Part shown: in pieces, positions 11,942 to 22,300 of the stretch
Layout of the letters: every line of letters starts with the position of its first letter
Numbering within the stretch: the first letter of the stretch is position 1
Source of the DNA: Strongylocentrotus purpuratus
Taxonomy: Eukaryota > Echinodermata > Echinoidea > Camarodonta > Strongylocentrotidae
Assembly (NCBI RefSeq): GCF_000002235.5
Contig: NW_022145615.1
Location: 9,304,891-9,368,890, forward strand
DNA length: 64,000 nt
Direction: 5' to 3'
The notes under the pieces: generated by a model
Database searches by the model: none
Told to the model about the DNA's origin: nothing
Seen by the model: the letters and a program-made list of their open reading frames with translations, nothing else
Translations under genes and position numbers: made by a program

Positions 11942-12493
11942 GTTACTGCCCAACTGGTATCATAATGGAAAGCCGAGGTTTAAAAAACATGGTGTAGGTC
12001 GTTCTATAATAATTACTAAATCTATCTAAGTATAGTTATTTATTTATTAAGCGGTGAGTATCTTTCCAGGCAGAAAGCACCTAAAGCGCCCCTCCCCGAA
12101 AAAAATAAGAACAAACAAACAAACAAACACGATCGAAACTAACTTTTAGTCCTTATTTGTTTAAAGGGGGGAATCAAGCTCTTAAAAAACAAACGTGGGT
12201 CTCTTTAGGTAAAATCTATTTCGCTGTTGACTTAATAGTATTAATAATTCATTGCCTATACTTGCCCCTGTATTAATCCTATGGCAACGAATGCCTTTAA
12301 TGGGCCCCGGGTAATCTATTCAAAGAGAAGTACCATCTTGAAATTATGGCTGATTTGATCTGGATCCGCCACTGATAGCAGATAGGCCTACATACCGTAC
12401 ATTATTTGTTATATCAGTAGGACAGAAGCCAATAAACGATATAATAGACATCATATTGGGACCGACAAAAATAGAACAGCTGTTAATTGTTAT
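11942..12493. other. no feature recognised
   Basis: Noncoding, A/T-rich, with a short AAAC repeat near 12112-12128. No ORF or transposon ends were found. Confidence 0.3.
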
Positions 12494-12647
12494 CAGTGGC
12501 GTAATGAGCAAAATCTTTGGGGAAAAGTGAGGGGAAAAAAACCCTGAAAAATCATGGCATTGCAGCAACATTTGTAAATCACTGGTATCGAATTAGAAAT
12601 AAACCTGTTTGAATGTTACCCCCCCCCCCCCCGTTAGTACGCCAGTG
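12494..12647 (-). mobile_element. poly-G hAT-type MITE, 154 bp
   Basis: Ends are CAGTGGCGTAATG and, inverted, CACTGGCGTACTAACGGG. Flanks ATTGTTAT and TTAGTTAT match at 6 of 8 positions, consistent with an aged 8-bp duplication. The internal block GATACCAGTGATTTACAAATG recurs beside G runs at about 53880-53985 and 61045-61185, so these form one subfamily. Confidence 0.6.
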
Positions 12648-12734
12648 TTAGTTATAACATATATTTTCTTTATATCAGGTCTATTTATACAGTTTCCACT
12701 AGTAACTCAACTCACCAACTGTAAGAAAATATAT

Positions 12735-12895
12735 GTTTTGTACAAAATAATGAGGAAGTATGGGACAGAAGAGAAGATGGAGAGATGACCTAACATCGGA
12801 ACGGCCGCTTGGACTAGGACAGCTAGAGACAGGAGGGCTTTGTCCAACGTCTGGATGAACTATAGCCTGATAGATAGATAGATAGATGGTCCTTT
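12735..12895 (+). mobile_element. LINE 3' end with GATA tail
   Basis: Translation across two frames gives RRWRDDL and then AARTRTARDRRAL-like residues (TAAWTRTARDRRALSNVW). This is the terminal motif of RTE/I-type reverse transcriptase ORFs. It ends in (GATA)n at 12869-12888, as expected of a LINE 3' microsatellite tail. Only the last ~50 codons remain, with a frame break. Confidence 0.55.
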
Positions 12896-13508
12896 TTCAT
12901 CGGTAGTCTGTCCTATTTAGTTTTTGTTTTGTTTCGCTGTTTTATTTGTCACATGGTATACATTATTATAATCTAATGAACGTATGTCCCAATACTTTGA
13001 GTCAGTTTTATTTAAACTTTGCAGAGTATTTGTTTACAATATTTTGCTCTTTGCATCTTTTTTAAATAAAGTGTAAACACCGATTGATGATACAAGAAAA
13101 AAGATTTTTATTACATACTAAATTGTTAACTTTTTTATATTGATTTTTCCCGTTAACAAGCTAAATGGAAATGAAAATACAGAATAACAAGAGAAATGTC
13201 CGTGACATATACTATCTCATAAATATGATATAATATTAAGTTATAAAGCTCAGAAACTAGTCTCTGAGCCCTAGGAGCTCCTGTTATACAGTAAGGTACT
13301 ATAAATATTGAAATTAACTTGAAAGGTGATGTGCGTTATATAGTACATGTTTTTAGACCTGTTGGAAAAGTATTAGTTTGTTTTCCTTTACATTAATGAA
13401 CATCAATTTCGTGTCTCACATGATCAAGTTACTCATAATTATGATGATAATGGAGAATGGTATCAATAATATAGAATTTCAATACAACGTTACATACATG
13501 AGATTGTG

Positions 13509-13566
13509 TGTCTCTCACAGTAGTTTCAACAGGAGTATACTCCTGTTGAAACTACTGTGAGAGACA
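13509..13566. repeat. perfect 58-bp palindrome
   Basis: Two 29-base arms (starting TGTCTCTCACAGTAG) meet with no spacer at GTA/TAC (13537/13538) and every base pairs. It lies 25 bp from a (GA)n microsatellite. No ORF or transposon boundary explains it. Confidence 0.95.
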
Positions 13567-13589
13567 TTATGTTTAAAGGAGAGACTTGG

Positions 13590-13645
13590 AAAGAGAGAAA
13601 GAAAGAGAGAGAGAGAGAGAGAGAGATGATAGTCGAGAGATACAA

Positions 13646-13715
<70 letters not shown>
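13590..13715. repeat. (GA)n microsatellite
   Basis: Two near-pure GA blocks, the longer at about 13646-13715. The poly-Ser/Leu and poly-Arg/Glu frames across it are artefacts. Confidence 0.95.
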
Positions 13716-13718
<3 letters not shown>

Positions 13719-14519
13719 TGTGGGAGCATTGGAAAGATAGGCAATGCGAAAGAGGGATGGATATAAGAGGAAAATAATAATTAAAAAAAGTTGAGATGAG
13801 CGTGCAATGTAAGCGGATAATAATAGTTGTTGATAATGATAATAATATCAATAGGAATGACTGCAATAATTACAATAATAATTAGATCATTATAATGTAT
13901 TCTTGATATTATTATCATCATTATATCATTTCCTTTATCATGTTCCATGAGATGTTAGTGAAGTAGAATTTGAGAAGTAATGTGAGAAGATATGTTACCC
14001 TGTATAGTAGAAACATTTGCAGTAAAGCAAGGGGGAAAAGACGTTTTGAGTGTGTCTCAAATACGATGTAAAGCTAAGTTCACATTATACTTTATAAAGT
14101 TATAGGTTTTCAACATTATATATTCTCCCTCGCAGCTCGCATAACTGAACAAATTGACAGGAGTTGATTTGAAAGACACACCCACCTTTTGTCTAGTTTT
14201 CCATTTTGGGACTCAAGAGGGCGACAAACATAATTTAAAAAACTTAAAATTATGAAAATAATGAAATATAGATTAGAGGGTCATACCTCTTCATCTTATG
14301 AAAGGAAACAAAATCCCCCACAAAATGGTGGTTACGAAATATAAAAAAATAGACGGAAAAGCCTCTATGCCTATGCTGCTGCTATATGGCTTGCTCAATG
14401 CTGTCGATGTCTAACGTTAGATCCGCAGGATCTTGATGAGGACAGGAAATTACGCACTAACATAATTATTGGACGCGTACCAAATTAATGCACATATATA
14501 CAATACATAGATCTAGTAC
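13716..14519. other. no feature recognised
   Basis: A/T-rich noncoding DNA with imperfect ATT/AAT repeats near 13818-13925. No gene or clear transposon end. Confidence 0.3.
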
Positions 14520-14770
14520 GTAGACTAGACCTACAGTGTATATCCGGGTCGTCGAATTGTCTCATCATCGGAATCGCCCGAAGTTTTGGATTCTTCTGTC
14601 GTCAGTTTCTTTGCTCTTATTTCTGGGATACTCTCAAGTATAAGTAAGTTAGTTAGTAGAATTATAACTGGAGTTACCTTTAAAAACTGCTGCGGTTTTT
14701 AACACGATTCCTTTTAACACAGAGATCTGATCGGTACGAATCCCCGATGTGGGAATCCTCCGTATGTGGC
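14520..14770 (+). repeat. dispersed repeat shared with 60290-60540
   Basis: Blocks such as GGAATCGCCCGAAGTTT, AAACTGCTGCGGTTTTT and AGATCTGATCGG occur in the same order here and at 60290-60540. In both places a poly-G tract follows within a few hundred bases. The element type is unknown. Confidence 0.6.
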
Positions 14771-14948
14771 TGTCGCTGACCGCCGGGGCCGCTCGCTTCG
14801 CTCTGCATGCCCTTCGATGACACTAGGCTCCGGGCGCTGGGGCGGACCCCAAAAGCAAGAGACAGAGAAAGTGTGAGGGAGAGAGAGAGAATGGGGGGGG
14901 GGGGGGGGGGGGGGGGAATGGGAGAGGGAGGGACAGAGGTCTGGTATA

Positions 14949-15090
14949 TCATGGTTAGCCCGAATTTTCTGTCTATTTATTTCGTTAGCCTCAGTCTGAT
15001 CTGGGTAGGGTCGGTCGGCTCCTCATCTGTAAAGAGATCGAAGCCAACCTAACGAACGAAAGAGACAGAAAATTTGGGCTAGTTTATGGT
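14949..15090. repeat. inverted repeat hairpin
   Basis: About 35 bases at 14955-14990 (CCGAATTTTCTGTCTATTT...) pair with 15048-15085 (...AGACAGAAAATTTGGGCTA). The right arm has four or five mismatches. It looks like the two ends of a short MITE just after a G20 run at 14893-14916. Confidence 0.6.
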
Positions 15091-15369
15091 ATGACCGTAG
15101 ACCTAGACTAGACCTACATGTATGTATGGTGGTGTGACCAAAGTTCGCTATCTCAAAGAATTGGTAAGAGTACCGGTATAAGATACCGAAAATCTGGTAT
15201 CAGTGTATCACCAATGCAATGGAAAGAGCAACGTTAAATTACCCAGAGATGAAATTCTCTTTGGAATTGGGTGTGAAATTGTGAAACTATTGACATAAGA
15301 TCGGCAATTGAATGCAAAGAAAAACAAAAAGTGTAGTAGTTCTAGTACTTCTAGTAGCCTAGACAGCGC

Positions 15370-15880
15370 TTGTTCAGAAACCTATCCAAAATTTGACCCG
15401 TAACTCTGGCGTGGAGATACCCTACTAAAATGTACCCAAAATGAAGTAAATATTAATTAAATATCCAATTAAACATCATGAGTTAAAAGTCGCTATGTTT
15501 ATTACCTGTTTCGTGTCAATTTTCTTGTTATTTTTCGGAAAAAGGTTATGAGTATAGATCTACACTTTTTCACAGGTTTCACGGCAAACCGCTGCACAAT
15601 ACAAGTGCATATGCGGGCATCTATACCGTAATGAGGATCTGAGACATTACGGTAGATAACTTCACACAGACGCGCGCCCGCCCGCAACCCACCATCGGTA
15701 TGTACCATACTTGTATTGTGGAGCAATTTGCCGTGAAACCTGTGAAAAACTGTTTACTAATATCAACGTTTATCCAAAAATGCTCCAAAAATAACAAGAA
15801 AATTGACACGAAACAGGTAATAAACAAAACAACTTTTAACTCATGATCTTTATTTGGACATTTAATGAATACACTACATA
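15370..15880. repeat. dispersed repeat copy 2, inverted duplication
   Basis: The left half (about 15480-15620) and the right half (about 15690-15850) are reverse complements around a centre near 15640. The shared blocks are CACAGGTTTCACGGCAAACC / TTTGCCGTGAAACCTGTG and TTTTCTTGTTATTTTT / AAAATAACAAGAAAAT. The right half and outer left end match 9296-9810. The copy is therefore a palindromic form of the 9.3-kb repeat. Confidence 0.65.
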
Positions 15881-15939
15881 ACAGAGCCAGATTGGCAAAT
15901 CAGTCATTAGTTTAAGTCCACACTTTTCATTAAAGTCCA

Positions 15940-16080
15940 CCCTGATATTAAGTTGGTTTGTACAGAAGCAAAAATGAGAGAAACGGGTCTGTGGAAGTTT
16001 CATCAAAAAACGATTGAAAAGAAGAAAGTTAAGAATTTTTGTAAGTGTCATCAATCAAACACAAATTGGCAACTCTGATA
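15940..16080 (+). mobile_element. left part of a TTAA MITE, just upstream of the semaphorin start
   Basis: TTAAAGTCCACCCTGATATTAAG and ATCAATCAAACACAAATTGGC match the left third of the intact TTAA MITE at 51511-52155. It ends about 120 bp before the semaphorin-like ATG, so it may lie in the promoter or 5' UTR of that gene. Confidence 0.6.
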
Positions 16081-16200
16081 GGTTTGACTGTATTTACAAA
16101 ATGCAACCATCCCTTTTCTTCTGTCTTCTATCCCCCTCCCCCGAATCTTCCGTTGCAGATTTGAGAATTGACATTTTACCTGAGGTGAACTCTTGACGTC

Positions 16201-16312
16201 ATGGCTGCCTATAGGCTGCTGCTCACTGTTCTCTGCTTCTCTGCCGTACTGTGCTTGGTACATGCAAATTGGAAGGCTAAGCATACTCAGAAGATAATAA
16301 CCCCATTGAGCT
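16201..16312 (+). CDS. semaphorin-like exon 1, signal peptide
   Basis: ATG in good context (GACGTCATGG). The peptide MAAYRLLLTVLCFSAVLCLV then HA is a standard cleavable signal, with predicted cleavage after VHA. The exon ends TTGAGCT/GTAAGT in phase 1. Further 5' noncoding exons cannot be excluded. Confidence 0.85.
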
Positions 16313-19300
16313 GTAAGTTTGCAACTTTTTCTATTTTGTTCCATTTTTTATTTTCTATTTTTTGAAATACAGATTATTTGCAACTTATACTTGATTTCTT
16401 ACCAACATTAATGAAAGATAAAGAAATATTTGACAGCCACTTCTTCTGCTACTGCACTACTCAACTAGTAATAATGATGGGGACGTGATGATGTTGATGA
16501 TACTACTACTACTACTACTACTACAGTTACTTGTTATTGTGATATCTCTTTAAATGTTATTGTATACTTGTCTTTTCCATCAATATTTTATTCATGTGCA
16601 ATTAAGTTACTTGTAGCAGCAATACATGGAAATGAATCAATAAATACCACATTTGACATGTAAAGCCCCAGTCCCATATAAAGCCGGACCAGCACGGACG
16701 AGCACGGACCACTCCGGACCATCCCGGACCATGGTCTGGGGTGATCCGGGATGGTCCGGGATGTTTTGTTCAAAAAAATGGTGATGCTTTTAAAGCTACA
16801 GTCCCATATACGTCCCGGACCGTCCCGGACCATCCCGGACCCATCCGGGGTGATCCGGGATTCGGTCCGTGTTGACACCGTGTTGGCACCGGGGTGGTCC
16901 TGGATGGTCCTGGATGGTCCTGGATGGTCCTGGATGGTCCTGGGCGGTCAATAACTCACTCCCGGACTGCCACGGATCAACACGGACCGCCCCGGCGCCA
17001 CTACGGATGACCCCGGACCCAGCACGGTGGCTACACGGATCACCCCGGATCAAACTATTGTCCCGGACCGTCCCGGACCACCCCGGCAGTTTTTGACCGT
17101 CAAAAACATCCGGGGTCGACTCCGGACCGCCCAGGACCATCCAGGACCACCCCGGTGCCAACACGGTGTCAACACGGACCGAATCCCGGATCACCCCGGA
17201 TGGGGTCCGGGATGGTCCGGGACGGTCCGGGACGTATATGGGACTGTAGCTTTAACTGAAAATTTCAAGGGCAAGCACTTATTGTGAACTTAACAACATT
17301 CTGCAGTGCTGTTTATGCTCACCCTAGCTGTGCAGGGCAAGCTTGTTTTATATTTAATAACCATAAATTTGCAATGCCTGGAGTTCTGGTATTGTGCATC
17401 CTTCCACAACTAAGGTTAATATAGCACAAACATTGATGCAGAACATCCTAAAGGTATATGGGTTTTAAAGGAGAGGGGGGGGGCATTGTCTGGCTGTGCC
17501 CCCCCCCCCATTTAAATCTGCCACTGAAATAACTCCCCCCCCCCCCTCATTTCACTCCTATTTTTGCAATGAAATCATAATTTTAGATTCATGGTACTAC
17601 ATGTAATGCTATCATTGTATTTGGAACTTTTGCATTTTGTACCAAAAATCTTGAATGTCATGTGACATTGTCTTCCTTGTTACATTTTTGTTAACTACTG
17701 ACATTACTACATGAACTATGAGGAAGTACCTCTGTTGTTCTTCAAAAAGCTTCTCAAATGTATGCATTTCTATACATTATACATGTACATAGTTAATTCT
17801 AAATTTGTAGTATGTTTTGTTAGTTTTCATATATTGGTTATTGGTTTCAGCTGTTCTGTAGAGAGCTTTTATCAGTTTTGAATTAATATCATTATTTTTT
17901 ATAATTGATTGCATTTGTGATATCAGGTGGATTTTCTGTTAATAATGTGACAAGCTCTCCGTGTGACACAAACCTTCAGCAGGTCTTTAAGCTGCTTGAT
18001 GTGGACAGCGACAGGATTCTTATTGGAAGCACAGAATGTCTGTATGTTCTTGATCGTAATCTGGTAAGTTTGGCCCAAGCACAGCTGCAATGACTCTAGT
18101 ATCCACTGTACAATTTAGGTCCAGTTCAATAATTTGAAATGTACCAATTACAAGAACATGTTTTGCCCTTTAATAATGTAAGTGTGGCAAAATTGTATTC
18201 AAAATAAGAACTTCATAAAAGAGATTTACACTTACGTCAATATAAAATGAAACTCTGCAGTTGACCACGTCATATTTTATCATATGTGATTATATTGCCT
18301 CTGGAAATTGCATTGGTGTTTACTTTAAAATGCTTCATGCTTGTGAGAATCAAATGCAAGGCAGTTGAAAATGTCCTGAAGCACCTTCGACCATGTCCCA
18401 TACATGTGCCATACATGTGCATTAAACTTGAAATGAATAAGAATACTATTTATACAACATGCCTGTTGTTTCAAAACCACCAGTTTGTCGCAAGGATCAA
18501 GTATTAGTTATGCCACAGAGATTCTCAGCTTTCGAGAGATATGTACACAGAGCTTTCCTAGTAATTCTACTAGAATAAACTTAAAGGGGAGGTTGAGTTC
18601 TGGGGAGAGGTGAAAAATAATTTGTGAGCGTTATCATTGTTGTTATGCAATTGTGGAAGAACATCAGAGGAGAAATATTTCTGAAAAAGCATGGCTCTTC
18701 AAATGCCTTCATATTCTAAATATGACAAGTAACAGCTTAAAAATGAGGCACATTTTTATGCCACATGTTTGTGAAGTCCCATATACATCTTTCTGTGTAC
18801 AGTGCTTGTTATTGTACTGAGACTGAGCCAAATTTCTTGTCATTTTGATGACTCCAGAACCTAGCAGTACTACTTAAATGCTACATGATCAACTTTTTCT
18901 GATCGATTCCACACTGTTTTTTTCCGAAATGCAATCGCACGACCAGAACTCAACTTTATCTCAAAATATTTTACTCATATGATGGAAAGCTACGTGTCCT
19001 AACCATTCAGTACTTTCTACTTCTACATATTTTTTTCTTCAATGATTGCAATTTTTGTTTTACCAGGTATACGGCAATTCATTCCAGATTCCTCTGACTA
19101 ATAATCCAATGAATGATCTCCAAAATTGTGAATCTACTTTTTCTCAAGAGGTTTGTACAATATTTAATAAAAGGAAAATCCAACCTTGATATAAAGAAAG
19201 CAGAACAAATCAGAGTAGAAGAAAGTTTGAATGAAATCGGAAAACAAATAACAAGGTAGTGAATTTTTAAAACTTGTTACTACTATAAACATTGGGATTT

Positions 19301-22300
19301 CAAATTGACTGAATCGGTAATGTCACTGTTGTGTATTGCTGGATGACCCATTCGTTTCAATTCACTAAAATGTCAAGTTCTCAAAGTTTATGACTCCGGA
19401 TTGTCCCTTCTTTCTAGGGGACCCATATATATAGTGAGATGCTATCCATAATGTATTTTGAATAGTGCCCTATAGGAGAAGGCACTTCTCCCTTACAGAA
19501 TAAGATAAATTGATAATATTTTTTAATACGACACAATTCACTGACAAATTTGCCAATTTGAGATTCGCATAGCTATAGTGATCACGTATTTCAAACATTC
19601 ATAACTCTCTTATTATTGGTCCGATTTATTTCAACCTTTCACCATTCTGTTTTTCTTATTTTACTGCTTTCATACTAATGAACATATATATTCCAAAGGT
19701 TGGAATGCCCTTTAAGGGCAGATCAGACCGCACTGATTTAACAACAATTAACTACCGGTATATTGAAAAATCAATTACAAATCGCTCCCCACCTGTGAAT
19801 GTATAAAAGGCTATGGAAATTGTTATAGGTCAGACTTCAACGACATATGCTATTTATTTCAACCTTTCACGATTCTGTTTACCTTTTTTTACTGCTTTCA
19901 TACTTATGAACATATTCTAAAGGTTGGAATGCCCTTTAAGGGCAGATTAGACCTCACTGACCTGTGAATGTATAAAAGGCTTTGGAAATTGTTATACATG
20001 TAGGTAAGACCTCAACGACATATGCACATGAGTCTCCCTTAACCAACAGCAGTTCCCAATTTGTACACGAAAATATTGATTTTTCACCGCATTGCCAATT
20101 CAGATATTTTATTGATTAGTTACAATTAAATTGTTCTTTCTGCTCATGTATATAATGTATGTGTTCAAGAACTCATTCGAATTAATGAATTTTTACATGA
20201 ATTTGCTAAACTTTAGATGATGCTTAGACACTGCTTTTGTAAATGTTTTTTTTTTTTTTTTTTTTTTACTCGTGACGACAGAACATAGAATTTTGCTCCT
20301 TTGGCAATTGCTCCAGGCTTTCATCAAAGGTATAGAGAGTTAGGGTCAGGGTTGCTATTGGGTTTTAGGTTAGGGTTAGGCATATTTTTGGGTCTAGGGT
20401 TGAAGTTAAACATTTTGGTTAGGATTGGAGTTTAACGTGGAGCAATTGTCACAGGACCAAATGTCATTCAACCATTTTCCTTTATCTCGAATGCGCAGAA
20501 GGACTTCCGATGCAAGAACTACATCACATACGCGCATAAAGTGAACTCGAAAATCCGTGTGTGTGGGACCTACGGCTCTTTGAATCCTCGCTGTTGGACT
20601 TGTCAATATGATGGCACAGTATGTATAAGTAGTGTACATTTTTGTAATGTTATAGTTGATGAAAATGCATGTTGGTGATTAAATCATACAAATACGCAAT
20701 CTTAACAACTTTAAAAAAAGAACCTACATAAAAGTCAACTTTAGTGGCCTTGTACATTGCCTTTTGAAATAAGCGAACGTTGAAAAGACATGTAACGTAA
20801 TCCATGTGTGATTTCTAAGGGACATACATACATAGGGTATTGGAATTGCCCTTGAGTTGATATCGACAAGATCTTTTTAATTGTGTTCCGTGGAATAAGA
20901 TGGAGAGAAGAACATCTTGGTCTGGATGTTTCTAGATATTTTGGTAAAATTCTTCTTTTTATCTATTAAAAATACGTTATACGTTCACTAAATAGCATTT
21001 GATGATGGTGATGATAATAATAATGATAACTTTTAGAATTCATTATTTCATTTTCGATATTTCTTATGCCTCACTGAGTAACTGAAATTTTGACTTAATT
21101 GAGAAATTTTCTCAAGATGGACATATTGTCAAGGTTTTCTCTGCAAGAACATGCTTGAAGATACCATACAAGAAATAAGTGGCTAATTTCAGCTAATGGG
21201 ACATTACATAAGTCATCCTCTTTTTAGTAAAAGTCCTTGATACATTTACATTGTACATGCACATGAAGGTCAAAGGTGTAGTTTGTGAATTGTGTTTTAG
21301 TCATAATCATGAGTCTTATCACTGTCATTGTTACTTTGCAGAGTTGCAATGATGATCACAAAACCAAATTCATGCCGAGGACTCCAACACAGAACTTCAC
21401 AGTCACTGTCACTAAAACAACGGGTGAGAATATTCAATTTTCTTTGCCATTCGTTCCTTTTCACATTGTAGATCTATTATTAAAAGCCTCTTGCCTTTCA
21501 GTAACTTTATGTTTTTGTTGAGTCATTGTGACAAAAGTGTAACAGTGTCTTGGTATAGTGGTTCATTTTGTTGAGGGTTCAAATCCCAGCCTGGCACCAA
21601 CGTCCTTTGGCAAGGCATTTATCCACATATTCTACTCTCCGCCCTGGAGTGATGGGGTACCTGGTAATTGCTGGGGTAATGATTATAATTATAATATTAA
21701 TTGTTCCATATGCTGTATAACGGTAGTTTCTCTGAATAGTACCTAAAAAGAGGAACTAGAGTTGAAATCTAGATGAAAAACCAGGTTGATGGATCTCAGG
21801 TGGCAATCAACATAGCTGGCATGAGCGGCAGTGGTGGGGATTCCTTTTATATCGAGGTGATACAGAATAATGGCCAGCCTGACAACCAGAAGATTTAATT
21901 GAGGTTGATCCAACAAAAAAATTGGCATATGGGACTAGTAGTTTATATGAGCATCCCACACAAGAAAAAAAAAAGGCTTCAGAAAATGTTGCTTACCACC
22001 ATCATACTAAACATAGTTCCAAATACTTTTAAAGGCATCGTTTGACAATGTTAAATCTGAGATACATGGCCCTACATGTTATCAGTGTCTGAGATATGGT
22101 GTAATATTGAGGCCCTACAAAAAAATGACGCTTCAAAATGATCAAGAAGTGCCTCAAAAAAAGTAAAAAAAACTTTGAGTGACCTGTTTTACCATACTCA
22201 AATTCCCCAATACATGTAGACTAGTGTTGTGAAAACTGTTTAGCAAACGCAAAATTTGGTTTCAGTTTCCAATCATAAATATCTTCATAACCAGACAGGC

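Noticed and set aside
13573-13866. Long serine/leucine reading frames on both strands
   Set aside because: They are translations of the GA microsatellite.
16588-17287. Trp/Pro/Gly-rich ORFs in intron 1
   Set aside because: They follow the short CGGACC/GGTCC repeats of the fold-back element on both strands, as expected of an inverted repeat rather than a gene.
20339-20402. True interstitial telomere
   Set aside because: Only a few degenerate TTAGGG words, and they lie inside a MITE with its own terminal repeats.
21545-21620. A tRNA gene
   Set aside because: The A and B boxes are present, but the sequence does not fold into a full cloverleaf and continues into the SINE body shared with other copies.
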